Shown in pieces: positions 39,601-51,083 of a DNA stretch of 64,000 bases (position 1 is its first letter; each line of letters begins with the position of its first letter). Origin of the DNA: Drosophila persimilis (taxonomy: Eukaryota; Arthropoda; Insecta; Diptera; Drosophilidae); assembly GCF_003286085.1 (NCBI RefSeq), contig NW_020825288.1, positions 1,116,001-1,180,000 on the forward strand. Reading direction: 5' to 3'. Made by a program: the position numbers and the translations under genes. The notes under the pieces were generated by a model. That model was not told where the DNA came from, ran no database searches, and saw only the letters and a list, made by a program, of their open reading frames with translations.

Positions 39601-40000
39601 CCTGGAAGCCCTGCCCCTGGATGATGATGGTCTCCACTTAACCTCAAGTGATCAGGTATTAAGCGGCCTGTCCCCCCGGGTCCCTCGCCTTGACCACATA
39701 AATTCTGGGAGCAAATCGTTCCGAGCATCGCATAAATCTTCCACTGTCCACTTTTGTCACAGACCGGAAATGTCCAATAAATTGTAATTTTTCCCTAAGC
39801 TTTTCTCGCTCTCCATTTGCGAGGGGGGTTCCCTTTCCCTTGCTCTTTCTCTTTCTCTGTTTGTGTGTGGATTGCAGCTCAATCATCGTTTAATATTTAT
39901 GTGCTGTTCGATTGTGAAGTTTATTGGATTTGTTCGACTCGACTTCTGCCGGGACCCCCTCCGATAATTGCTGAAGAAGTTGCAGGTGTGTGCCTGGAAT
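31001..40000. other. Gene-free region, part 4
   Basis: No firmly supportable gene. Tracts: GGAT/GGAC tetramers 31904-31960; CAGCTCCTGCTC near 32080-32105; alternating CA/TG 32945-32992; GGCA 33508-33524; (TG)16 33592-33623; ACAGAT 34487-34507; CATCCA-type 35265-35345; GAGTG near 39160-39187. A perfect 9-bp inverted repeat is at 34698-34737. A minus-strand frame at 34757-34999 with one membrane segment is discussed as a finding. TTTATGGC lies at 37344-37351. Confidence 0.5.
33592..33623. repeat. (TG)16 microsatellite
   Basis: An uninterrupted run of 16 TG dinucleotides. Alternating purine-pyrimidine DNA of this length can adopt Z-form and is likely to be length-polymorphic. Confidence 0.95.
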
Positions 40001-42180
40001 TTATTGTAGGACTAGATCCATCCCACACCACTCCACTCCACAGAAAATACCAAAAGAGTGGACTTTTGCTCAATTGGTTTGTTATTTATGGGATTTCTTA
40101 ATACTTGCGATGGATGTTCTCTGGGTTCCCTGGGTTGGCTGGGTTCTTGGGGGGGTGGAAATGGTTCCTGCAGATGGAAGTTGTGCAAGATAATTGCCCG
40201 ATTAGAGGGTGACATGTGTTTAGTCAGGGCTTTTTATTTTTTTTTAAGCAAAAATACACTTTAACTGCAAACAATTCTCCACTCGAATTCAATCTTCAAG
40301 CAGAAATATGTATATTATAGTCTTTGAGCAGTCGTTACATATGTATACTTCATGGAGTCCAAAACAATATACCCTCATTCTAAACAGAAACCCCCAACTC
40401 AAAAGCGAATTATCAACAATAATGCAAATAATGAAGCAATCTCCGGGTCGATGGGTTCTGTTCGTTACTCGTGGTAGCCATGGGACTGTATTCGTATTTG
40501 TACCTTCATTAGGCGGGGCGGCAACTGGCGGGCATTCTCTGCATATGTTGCAGATCCGTATCCCTATCCCTTTCTTAGAGACCTTGCGGGGGCCTGGGGG
40601 GTTTTGGGGGGTGGTGTCACATCAAACGGAATTGATTAAAATCTAAAATGAAATAGTGTTCGTTCGTTATTGTCGCCTGGCCGCAGCACGTACTCGGCTA
40701 TGGCCCCTAAAAGTATGCGCACACCCATCTTCCATACACACCACGAATGACAACAATCCTTTTGTAAGGATACTAGAGGATAGCGGGCAGAGACGGGGGG
40801 TGGTTGCAATTCAAATTTCAATCAAATGCGACCAATACCCGGGCACCTTTTGGGCACATATGCTGACCGACCACAAAGTATTGTATCATTTGCACTCGCA
40901 CTCGCTCGGGGATATCTTTAACCCCTTCCCCTTCATTTTTGGCCGAAATCAAATCAAAGGCTACAACCGAAAAAGAAAAAAGGGTGCAACTATGGCCGAG
41001 AAGAGAGAATCAGATAAAATTTTCATTACCTTATGGCCGCACATTATCGGCATGCGGCCATCGTCTCCGACTCCGCCTCCGCCTCCGAGTCCATTCTCTG
41101 TCTCCATCTCCTTGGATTCTGGACTTCTGGAGCACAATGTGCTGCTGATGACGTCGAGTGCCGTAGTTGTTCTTGCTGTTGTTGTTGTTGTTGATGATGC
41201 TTATTGTGTGAGCCATAAAAAAGCAGAGAGAAAGCGAGAAAGAGGACACAGAGAAAGGCAACGGCAACGGCAGCGGCAGCGGCGATGGCGACGGCGACTT
41301 TTTATACAACAAACGACAAACGGAAAGTGTCCAACAGGAAATAAACAGGCGACGGCGACTCGGACTTGGATTTGGACTCGAACTCGAACTCGGACAACGG
41401 CTCCCTTCCATATCCATGGCCCATAGCCATCTCCTGTCCAGGGCACCGGCGGCACCCGACACGGCTTCCAATTCGGACAAATCCCAGCGAGAGAACAGCG
41501 TGAATAAAAAGGGTAATAATTTTATCTAGCATTCAGATCAGACACACGTCTGTCCATTGCCCTATCCCCATCCCCTCTCCTCCTGTGTGTGTGGTTTTTT
41601 TATCCTTCGGTTTTTTTTAGGTTGCGGAATACTTGAAACTTTGTCAACAGCCACTTGCCATTTTGCATGAGCAAGCTTATGAATAAGCGAACTCCTTTTG
41701 ATTATCCTGCCGCTGTACGGAACGATGCCCAGCCCATGCCACTCCTCCCCAAGGGGCTCTGGACACTCCGAATGGATTCAATTACAAGTACCTTGAGCAG
41801 CGGTAAGCCATCCTACATCTTCCAGCTGCCACAACTGTGTGACAAACTGTAAGGAGACCAACGACGAGAGTAGCAACTGTCCCTTCTCTCTGGCTGCACT
41901 GGGAGAAACTTAGTTTTCGAAGTCCAGATCTCTCACTATTGCCCAATTGCGAGCACGTTTCTCTTTTCGCCGAGTGTACCTCCCTCTCCACTCAATCCCC
42001 GGCCAGGGGTCTGCAACTACTTCCGCTGCTGTACGTGGGCTTTGGCCAGGGCCAATCTATCAACATAATTGATGGCTTCGATTAGTTACAAAGCGTTCCG
42101 TTTTGAGACAAAGCTAAGAGAGAAAGAGACAGTGGAAGGGGAAGTGGAAGTGGAAGAGTGGGAGATATATTTGTTTCCAT

Positions 42181-42185
<5 letters not shown>

Positions 42186-42212
<27 letters not shown>

Positions 42213-42214
42213 CT
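42186..42214. repeat. (AG)n tract, GAGA-factor type
   Basis: A run of AG dinucleotides (a few A interruptions at its left end). A second AG run is at 42496-42516. GAGAG is the core bound by GAGA factor (Trl). Confidence 0.9.
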
Positions 42215-43386
42215 CAGTGAACAAATCGGCGATTAATTAAATATTTACTTGGAGAGCTCAGCGAGGCAATTAATCTGGCACGGCATCCGTATCCCGTATC
42301 CGTGTACTCGTTTAGCCGTGGAATCTTTGTGCTCAACTAATGAACTGATGCGGTGACGATAAATGGAAAACTTTAAAGGGTTTTCTCTCCTGCCAGGACA
42401 GGGATCACTGTGGAGTGGAGTGGAGTGCTGGAGCCATTTGTCATGCATCTCGTGTTCAACTGCACGGAAAAAAGAAAAACCTCTTCTTCACAAAGAGAGA
42501 GAGAGAGAGAGAGAAACACTACTTTTTGAGCCCACAGCATTTTGTTATAATTTATAATTTTCGCAGGGACCAGGACCAGGACCAGCACCAGACTCCACTC
42601 TGCTCTTCATCAACGCCCTTCGCTGGGGGGCCATAAACACACCAGGGGCAACGACGTCGTCGCATAATTCCGCCATAACATTTTGGCCAGGACTCGGCTC
42701 GGAGAGCGGAGTGCGGGGTGCGGAGAAAGGAGAACGATGCTCCGCTCCACCTTGGAACTTGGAAGCGGAGCTGCATTGCCGTCATCTCCATTGTCGCTGT
42801 CTCGCTGTCTCGATGTCCCTGTCGTTGTCGCTGTCGTTGCGTCGTCTCGACCGTGTACCTTGGTGTCATAAAAGGAGACGGAAGGACTGCAGAGAGCGAG
42901 ACTCCAGTCTGAGGTTGAGTCTGTTTCCATGTATCGCTGCCCCGTTGGCTGCCTGACAAAATGTAAAAATGTGGAAATGTGCAAATGTGGAAATGTCCTG
43001 CTGCTCTTCGCTGCCAGCCCGAGCCCCAGAGTTCAAAGTCAATTGTAATTTTTATGGCCGAGTGCTACGCAATATGAATTACATACCCTTGCATACCCTG
43101 CCATAGCCCGGGGTACTCCTCAGCCTGTCATCCTTCCTGCCAGGTGGAGCCCAAAGAGTTCTCCAAGGAAGGAGAAAGAGTGTGGCCGAGTCGAACAGAG
43201 GGAAACGAGAGGTAACATTGGCTCTCTCTTGCAACATTTGACTTTTGGGCTCCATAAAAATGACAATCGTAATGTGTGTGAATTTATTTTCGGGGGGGTA
43301 AAGGAAGGACAGCCGGAGAACAGGCAACACTTCTTTCCTGGATTGCACTTTCCTACTCCGATTGTCAATTAGAAACCCTTTAGACT

Positions 43387-43399
43387 CCCCCCCCCCCCC
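43387..43399. repeat. Poly-C tract (13)
   Basis: Thirteen consecutive C. A longer similar tract of 15 C is at 60887-60901. Confidence 0.9.
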
Positions 43400-46300
43400 A
43401 GAGATCCTTGCTCTTATCATCACTCGAAACAGGCAGCAAATTGAATTAAGCGACTTCTTTTCACGTACTTTAAAGAATAAAAGTCCTGCAAAAGTCCTGA
43501 AATATCCACGAAAAAAGGTAGCAGCGAAAGGGTAAACCACCCTCACAAGCCATAAGGAATCCTTTGAAAAAATCATCAGCCAACTAATCCTTTTAAATGG
43601 CTTAAGACCGTCGAGAGAAAAAAGAGCCCGAAAAATTGCTGGAAAAATATTTAAAAGTAATGAGAAATCTGGGACTGGGTTGGGCCTTCATTATTTTGAT
43701 GGCTGATTTAACCTGAGAACCGCTGATGCCGGATGGCGGATGCCGGATTTATCAGACCATTCCTGATGGCCAGCCAGATGGAGGAAGTCCTGTGCAGGAG
43801 TCCCTGCAAGGGGTAGAGGAACAACACGTTGTTTTCATTGCTCATTAGCGGCGACAGCGCGAGTTTAATTAGCATTGACGTTGCGCCTCTGATTCCCATC
43901 TTGATCTCGAGGTCCGATGTTCGAGGAAGGAAACCTTTGAGAAGGGTTCGGTTAAATTGCTTCCGGCAGTTGCCACTCCATCCATCCATCCAGCAATCCA
44001 CCATCCATCCGTCCATCCATCCCCCAGAAGGCACAACACCTTGGACACATTTGGCCAAAAGAAAAATTGAGCAACACTTTGATTCAATGAGCAAAGGACA
44101 AAGGTCGAAAGTTGGAGTCGAAGAGAGGGCGAGGAAGAGGGTTGGATGGTGGATCCCCGAGAAACAGAAGCTCCAACTAATTGCCTTTTCGACATGCATT
44201 TAATCTCTATTAGATGGCAAAACTTTTGCCCGGACATCCCCCACATGTGGAGAGCAGCAGTCCCTGCTCCCTGCTCCCTGCTCGTTGCTCCTTGTAGATC
44301 CCTGGCACCTTTGCTTCATAAATTATTAAGGGGTTCGATTGGCTGCCTGATTGTTCCCTTTTGGCATTTAAAACAAATTGTTGTTCTACGTTAGTTCGAT
44401 TATTTGCCAGAGGGTTGGCCCCTGACCGACCGGACGCCGACGGGATAGGACAGGACAGGACAACAGGAAAACTTTCCCCGTCTGTCCCTGATAATGATGG
44501 AAGTCCAGACCTCACATGAGAGCATCCATCCCCCCTCGTTCATGCACTCTCTCTCTCTCTGGGAAGGTGTGAGCATGCCTCTTACATATCAATAACGTTT
44601 TAGGTGGAGGTCCTCGAGGATATCCCCTGTGCAGCAGCTGTGTCGACTGCTGATGACCTTTTAATTGAAGTGCCAGAAAGCGAACTTTGAGCTTTTGTTC
44701 TGCGCTCCTTTCTGTTGCTGTTGTTGGTTTGTGTTGGGTGGTAATTCGATCAGGGAAGGACTCATCGGAGGGAAGAGTCCTGCTTTTAATAGCCAGGGGG
44801 CTAGAGTACTCTGTGGAATGCCCACTCCTGCCTCCTCGAGACGACTCCTTCTCCAGCCATGCACACAAAAATGCAAATAAACGCGAACCCCGCGCGGCAT
44901 TCAATAAGCGGCATTCAAAGCCCAAATCAAATTTTACGCTGAGCCAAAGCCACGAGAATCCACGGGAATCTCAATAAACAACGGAAATCTTGAGAAAAGT
45001 AACAGATTCCATCCCATTCCCTTTTCCAGCTCCGCCTACCGCTCCTCCTGCTGCTCCTTGCCAGCAATTGCCGTTAATTAAACCCTTTGGGTGGAAATCC
45101 TCTGGCCAACCATGGGCAAAGTTTTTCCATTAAAGGAAAGCGCCAGGCGACCGCCAATGCCGCAGGCAAAACGAAATCAAAAAGTAAAAATTTATGAAGC
45201 GTTTAATTGAATTAATTAAAAGCAATAATACCTTGAAATAATTGCGCCTAATAGAAAAACTTTGCCACAGAAACACGCAGATACAGATACACGAACGGAG
45301 ATACAGATACAGATACAGATGGAGATACAGATGGAGATGGAGGCAATGGCTGGAGGCAGATCTTCGTGTAGCACTTTTGACAGACGCTCCTCGCCCAGTG
45401 ACAACGAGTTATGTGACAAATCCTGCACAGAAGCAGACCCGACACGAGCCTGGCCATAAGTCAAAATTATCAACAAGACCAGGAGCAGGACCAGCCCAAG
45501 TCCTAGCCACTTTAGTCCTTTAGGCCATGGTCCAGGTCCTGGTCCTGGTCGTGGTCCTGGTCCTCGTTCCCGGCAACTGTCACGCACGTAGGCCACGCAA
45601 CATTGCGAAAAATATGTCTTTGATGTCATAAATCAATTACGAGTGGGATTTTCTCCCCGGCCATCCCTCCGCTACGCTCCGCCAACGTGTCAGGGCAGGA
45701 TCTGCGCCTTCACAGCAAACAACTTGTTAGACGATGGGCCCTTGCTCCTGCGCCGTTCCTGGAGCTCCACTTTCCACTCTTTTTCAAGTTTAAAACGTGA
45801 CTAAATGAAGTGCCATGCCTGTGCCCGGAAAAGTTCGCGATCCAAGGAGTAAGCGAAGCAAATGAAGCGCGTGAATTCCGGGAAAGACTTCAAGAAGACT
45901 CCAACCACCTTTCCCTTCCCCATTTCCCCCCTCCTGGAGAGGCTTTTGTTCTGTAATTATGTCACACACATGGCCCTGGAGGCAAAAACAAAACCAAAAG
46001 CAGGGGAGATTCATCATCTCTCATTCTCCCGGAGGGAGGCCTGTCGAGTGCCAAATGTCAACGTGACATGTATGTGTGTGTGTGGATGCGTGGGCTCTGG
46101 AGAGGGGGAGGATGTTAGTTTATCAAACATAATTAAGAACTTCTATGCCAGAGAGATCCACGAGAGAGAGAGAGAGAATAAACAGAAGTTTAATTATTGT
46201 GCAAGTTGCTGGCGACCCCGGGGCCAGGGCTCACCTTTTGACTTATGATGTATTGCCACCGTCCTGACATCTGACAGATGACAGCCAGCAGCCACCAGTC

Positions 46301-48349
46301 CACCTCCAGGGAGAGGGAGACGGTATGGGGTTCCTTAAAGCCAAAGGATTTATAGTAGAGGAAAGTATCTTCAAGAAAGTATCTCTCCCAGTCACTAATT
46401 ACTGCCTCGAAGGAGCAGGCAACGAAACAAGTTTTGCAGTACATTTGCATAAATCAAACAATTAGTCACGCCCTTCTATAAAGACCGAAACTATTTCCGA
46501 AACTATTGTCCAGCTCTGGGATAAAGATTCCTCTTAATTCTTAATGTCTCCCCGCGGTGCCGTTTGGGCCTCGTCTTACAAGAAGTCGAGAAGGTGTCCG
46601 TGTTCGTGTCCGTGTCCTGCCGGATTCCATGCCTCCTCTAATTTATGCGACATTTGTTAGTTTCCTCTTGCTCTCTTTCCTTTTTTGTCTCCATAATAAC
46701 TTCTAATTCACCTAACCCGCACGACCCTTTCGGGGTCTGGGGTCTGGGGTCTGGGGTCTGCTGCCCACATGGAAAGAATTCTCTCAACCACCGCACCACT
46801 CGCCACTCGCCACCACTCAACCACTCTGCAGGGCACTACTACGACGCACTAATTTATGGTTTTGGGCATTGAAATTTATGTACGCCACACAAAAATACAA
46901 ATACAAAATACTATCCGTTTCTGTTCTTGTTACAAAATAAAACCGGCAGCCCCAAGATCCAAGGTGACAACAAATAAATGAAAGAGTAATGATAACTTTT
47001 TGGCTGAACCGAACATGGAATACGCTTAGCAGAAAGGAACAACACATTTGCTTTTTACCTTTATAAAGTATTACATAATTCAAGAGCCATCCTATGTTAG
47101 GCTGATAAAGACTGTTTGCATCAGGTGTGAAAGTTATGGAGAGTTCTGCAGCTAACTGGGATATGGTTCTATAGTGTCCTTAAACAGCAGAAAAACACCA
47201 TTAACATATGCAGAATAATCGTTGGAGTCCCAAAGAAGAGACTTTGAACTAGTGATCTAACCTCCAATCAATAGTTTTCGTAGTTTGAGATGTACGTATC
47301 TATAGCCAGGTTAAAAATCAATATTCTAATCGATAAATATATAATTGTAGCTATAATCGTAATTATATATATCCACCTTTGACGTGGCATGATATTCATA
47401 GGCATGAAAATACAATAAACTTGTTCCATTTCTTAGTAGCCTCAAGAGTCGAGGATTCCATGCCCTACAAAAGACCTAATCGCTAAATACACAATCTAAA
47501 ATTAAGTGAAACAAATTAAGCACGAAGAGAATAATATCAGGTTCATTGGAAGACTCCCTCCGCTTGATGTTAATTGATCTCTGATTAATCACAAAGTTCA
47601 CTAACCTGCGCTCCTCTGAGAGAGTATCTGTATCTCGAACAGATGCGGAACTTGTTGTATAAATTACATAACCCAACCAGAATCCCAGCCTCTTTGTAAG
47701 TCTGCTCTCTGGCTATCTGGAAAGTTCCCTGATCCTCCCCTCGCCGCCTCCGCCTGATGCAATTGTGCAACTTTTTTGCCGAGACTTGTTCTGGAAATGG
47801 AAAACTCGTTCCCCATAAGGAGAGACACGAGCGATGCTGCTGCTGCCCAACCGCAGCGTGTAAATTTAGCACTTTATATTAGCAAGCCGGCACCTGGTGT
47901 ACGTATACTGGCTCTCTGACTCTGGCTCTGTCTCTGTGCCTCTCCGTTCTGGCCGCTTTCCCCTGGCTTCGAGCTGTGCTTTGAGTCTTATTTGGTAATC
48001 AGAAGCACGACGCAGCCAACGATGATGATGATGACGACGCGACGGCCAAGTTCAGTGGCCTCCAAGTGTGTTGAAACTGTGTGTTTTGGGCCAGCAAATG
48101 CTCGATTTGGCCGTGTCTCGCCACTCGATTTGCATAGAAACTGGGTCAAGCCGCAAGCGTCAAGCGTGGCCAGGTAGTGGATCTCGAGAACTCTGGATGG
48201 ACTTGCAAAATTCTCCTACTTACAGATATCTTACAGATACAGATGATGCTGTGAGGCAATCTGTAAGCCCATCTCGGATTCATGGAAATACGATTGCCAT
48301 TGCCACACGAGACAAGAAAATGCAATTAACAATTAACCAGCCAGAAGAT

Positions 48350-48427
48350 ACTCGTACTCGTACTCGTACTCGTACTGGTACTCGTATAATGTCAATCACG
48401 TAGCCGTAGCCGTAGCCGTAGCCGTCA
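48350..48427. repeat. Adjacent TACTCG and GTAGCC hexamer arrays
   Basis: TACTCG-type hexamers occupy about 48350-48388, and GTAGCC hexamers about 48404-48427, separated by a 15-bp unique stretch. They lie about 480 bp upstream of the serpin start. Confidence 0.85.
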
Positions 48428-48830
48428 TCGGGTGTGGAAACCTGTTGTTGACTGTCCATTTGGAGGAGGGACTGGGTCTTCCATTTGGGGTTTTCAATGA
48501 CTTTGAACTCTGGAAGGAGGGGGAGGTGTACGTACATACGATTATTTGAATACCGAAACGATTGTTTGTTTGCTTGCCCCATTTGTAGGTGCTCGAGAGC
48601 CCACGGCCCACGCCACTTCCACTTTCGTTCGGGTCGCAGAAGTCGCAGTAGAGCAAAAGCGACTTTCTTTGTCAAACCAACGATCGATCGATCCAAGACC
48701 TTATATGGAAGCCCCCTCCCCACTGCTTCTGCCACTCTCTGCTAACCAGTTTGAGGCGCAGTCGGCGACGCGGCCGCTGCCGTTGCTGCTTGGTTCTCGA
48801 CGCGGATTCAAATGATTCTTGTTTGGCTTT

Positions 48831-48868
48831 CATAAAAAGTCTTTGGCCAACTTTCTTGAGCTTCATTC
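48831..48868 (+). promoter_or_regulatory. Predicted core promoter of the serpin gene
   Basis: A TATA-like CATAAAAA at 48831-48838 precedes TCATTC (48863-48868), a match to the Drosophila initiator TCAKTY. Taking A48865 as +1 puts the TATA element at about -34 to -27, the canonical distance, and gives a 45-nt leader before the ATG at 48910. A second initiator match, TCAGTT at 48890-48895, would give only an 18-nt leader and is less likely. Confidence 0.5.
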
Positions 48869-48909
48869 GCGCTCCACTCGCGCGATCCGTCAGTTCGTTA
48901 CGACCCAAA

Positions 48910-50994
48910 ATGAAAGCGGTTCTCTGTGTGCTGCCCCTGTTAGCGGCCTTGGTGTGCTCCCTGCCCACCGCCGAGAAGGAGGGCTCCTCCAAGGGCGCCT
49001 CCTTCGCCAGTGCGACCTCGCAGCTGATTGCCATGCAGCTGCTGAAGTTCAACAAAGACATCGACGCCAACCAGGTGCACTCGCCCCTGGGAGTGACCTC
49101 CATTCTGGGAGTGCTGGCAGAGGCCTCCGAGGGCGAGACCTACGCGGAGTTCACCAAGGTCTTCGGATATCCCAAGGATCGCTCGCAGCTGCGGGACGTG
49201 TACCGTCGAGTGCTAGGACGCTACCAGAACCGAGATTCCGCCGTGGCACTGCCCTCGTTCCAGACCTGGTTCTACATCTACCGCAACCACAGCGCCCGGG
49301 AGGAGTTCAAGGAGCTGCTGCAGCAGCACTACTTCGTGGAGGTGAAGGACATCAACCGGAAGGACTACGACTGGAACGAGCCCAACACTTCGCTCCAGCT
49401 CCAGCCAGAGGGAAGCGGATCCGACGCCCCCGAGGCCGGGGAGGAGAGCCTCAGCAGCACGGAGCAGAGTAACAGCAAGGATGTGATCGGATTCGAGACC
49501 CTGAAGCGCATCAACCTGGACGACGATTTGCTGTCAGTGCCCGCCGACACCTACGGCGAGGAGGTGCTGGACAAGGAGGCCTCCAAGCTGGACCGCGACG
49601 TGGACGACAAGCAGTATGTGGAAAAACCAGTTGCCCAAGCGGAGGCCGAGCAGCTGCAAAGGGAGCAGGCGGCAGCCACCACCACCACGGAGGCGGAAGC
49701 GGAGGCCACAACCCCAGAAGCAGAAGCAGCAGCAGAAGCAGCAGCAGAAGCAGCAGCAGAAGCAGCAGCAGAGGCTGTGGAAAAACAGGAAAAACAAGCC
49801 ATCGCCGCAGCTGGGGAAAATCCAGTGGAGAAGCAGCAGAACAAGAGGAGCGACAACGAGGAGAATCAGAGTCAGAATCTCAATCTGGAGGAGAACGAGA
49901 CGGTGCAGGAGGAGGAGAAGCTGCGCAAAGTGGTCGGCTCTGAGGCGGTGACCGCCGGTGAACCCGAGAAGGTGCGTCTACCCCTCCAGAAACTGGAAAG
50001 CGCCGTCAACACAGCGGCGTCCAAGGAGGGCGGTGCCGACGAGATCATGCTGGCCTTGGAGTCGCATCTGGGAGCGGTTAGTCGGGTAAGAAGAAAGAAT
50101 GCTCTCTAGCTGGGCTATCCTTTGATAAGCACTCTCTTCCAGGTCTATGGAGCCCGCAGTCTGTTCCGGCAGGACGACATCACCTCTGCCCTGAGCGCCA
50201 ACTCCATCACTGGCCGCTCCGCCGGAGCCAAGTCCAAGATGCTGCTCTTCAACGGCCTGTACTACAGGGGGAGCTGGGCCACGCCCTTCTACCAACTGAG
50301 GGATGGGAGTGACGAGTTCTTCTTCATGACCAACGAGGACGCCATGAAGGCTCCGATGATGCACACCCGCGGCCAGTTCCTGGTGGCCGATCTGCCCCAG
50401 CTGAAGGCCCGTGTCCTGTCGCTGCCCTACGAGACCTCGCGCTACGCCCTGTGCATCCTGCTGCCCGACGAGACGGAGGGCCTCCACGATGTCATCGCCC
50501 AGATGCAGCCCAGCGACTTCCAGCTGGGACGCGAGAAGGCGCAGCTCCGGCAGATGCACGTGTCCCTGCCCAAGTTCCAGGTGGAGGAGACCTCGCGCTC
50601 CGAGTCGATGCTCAAGCAGATGGGCCTGCGGCGCCTCTTCTCCCGCACCGAGGCCCAGTTGGGGCTGCTCTCGGAGGACCCCGACGTCCATGTGGATGAG
50701 ATTGTCCAGTTCGTGAATGTCCGCGTGGACGAGGGCGGCAGCAGCGCCAACGCCCTCTCCGCGGCCACCCAGGCCCGCTCTCCACAGGCTGCAGAGGATT
50801 CCGCCTCTGTCCTGCCCGTGCCCGAGCCGGAGCCGGAGCCGGGCGTGGAACGGTTCGAGGTGAACCGCCCCTTCGCCTACTTCATCATGGACTGCGAGGA
50901 GCAGTTCGTCCTCGCCTCTGGCAAGGTCTACACGCCAGAGTTCAAGGACGATCTGCCCGGTGTTTCTGTGGAGATTGAGCTGGAACAGTCGTAG
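48910..50994 (+). CDS. Spn100A: Secreted serpin with large acidic insert (probable Spn100A)
   Basis: Two exons (48910-50085 and 50143-50994, intron 57 bp, GTAAGA donor and TTCCAG acceptor) give 675 aa; a usual serpin has about 380-400. Residues 1-17 are a signal peptide. About 30-155 are the N-terminal serpin half. About 156-365 are an acidic low-complexity insert with four EAAA repeats at 272-287. About 366-675 are the second half, including the strand-3A-like segment LLFNGLYYRGSW (426-437) and the RPFAYFI motif near the C-terminus (634-640). The hinge is VDEGGSSANAL (587-597): Gly and Ser at P15/P14 and Ala at P12 and P10 are compatible with an inhibitory serpin. The reactive loop is long and rich in PEPEPEP. 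Serpins trap serine proteases or act as carriers. Architecture, size and position beside PKA-like kinases point to Spn100A. The protease target cannot be read from sequence. Confidence 0.88.
49717..49776 (+). repeat. In-frame 12-bp GAAGCAGCAGCA array
   Basis: About four to five 12-bp units encode (EAAA)n at serpin residues 270-289, a predicted Ala-rich helix. Because the unit is a multiple of three, length changes would keep the frame. Confidence 0.9.
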
Positions 50995-51077
50995 GTCCTG
51001 GGCATCGACTGGTGCTCCTTCTAGATTCTAAGTTTCGTAACGAATTTTCACCGATCCACATGCACATTTCATGCATC

Positions 51078-51083
51078 AATAAA
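51078..51083 (+). terminator. Poly(A) signal of the serpin gene
   Basis: Canonical AATAAA 84 bp after the serpin stop codon (CATCAATAAACG). Confidence 0.75.

Larger units (their letters stand above)
40001..48830. other. Gene-free region, part 5
   Basis: No supportable gene. The 256-codon frame at 40656-41426 is made largely of repeats (Pro-rich, VVV, RQRQ, RTRT) and has no domain. Tracts: CTCCGC near 41066-41092; GTT near 41180-41193; CGGCAA/CGGCAG 41256-41288; ACTCGG-type 41358-41396; AG tracts 42186-42214 and 42496-42516; C13 at 43387-43399; CCATC 43978-44022; GATACA 45279-45340; GGTCTGG 46733-46760; TACTCG 48350-48388; GTAGCC 48404-48427. The block 47080-47560 is AT-rich. GCCATAAA or its complement lies at 41212, 42630 and 43051. 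Confidence 0.55.

Noticed and set aside
40656-41426. A 256-codon frame on the plus strand
   Set aside because: It consists of repeat-derived residues (poly-Pro, VVV, RQRQRQ, RTRTRT), has no domain, and a similar frame runs antisense, as expected for microsatellite DNA.
45216-45629. A 137-codon minus frame with an ATG, GPGPRPGPGPG and a hydrophobic stretch
   Set aside because: Both the Gly-Pro segment and the ISICISI segment come from tandem repeats (GGTCCT and AGATAC), so apparent protein character is probably a repeat artefact.
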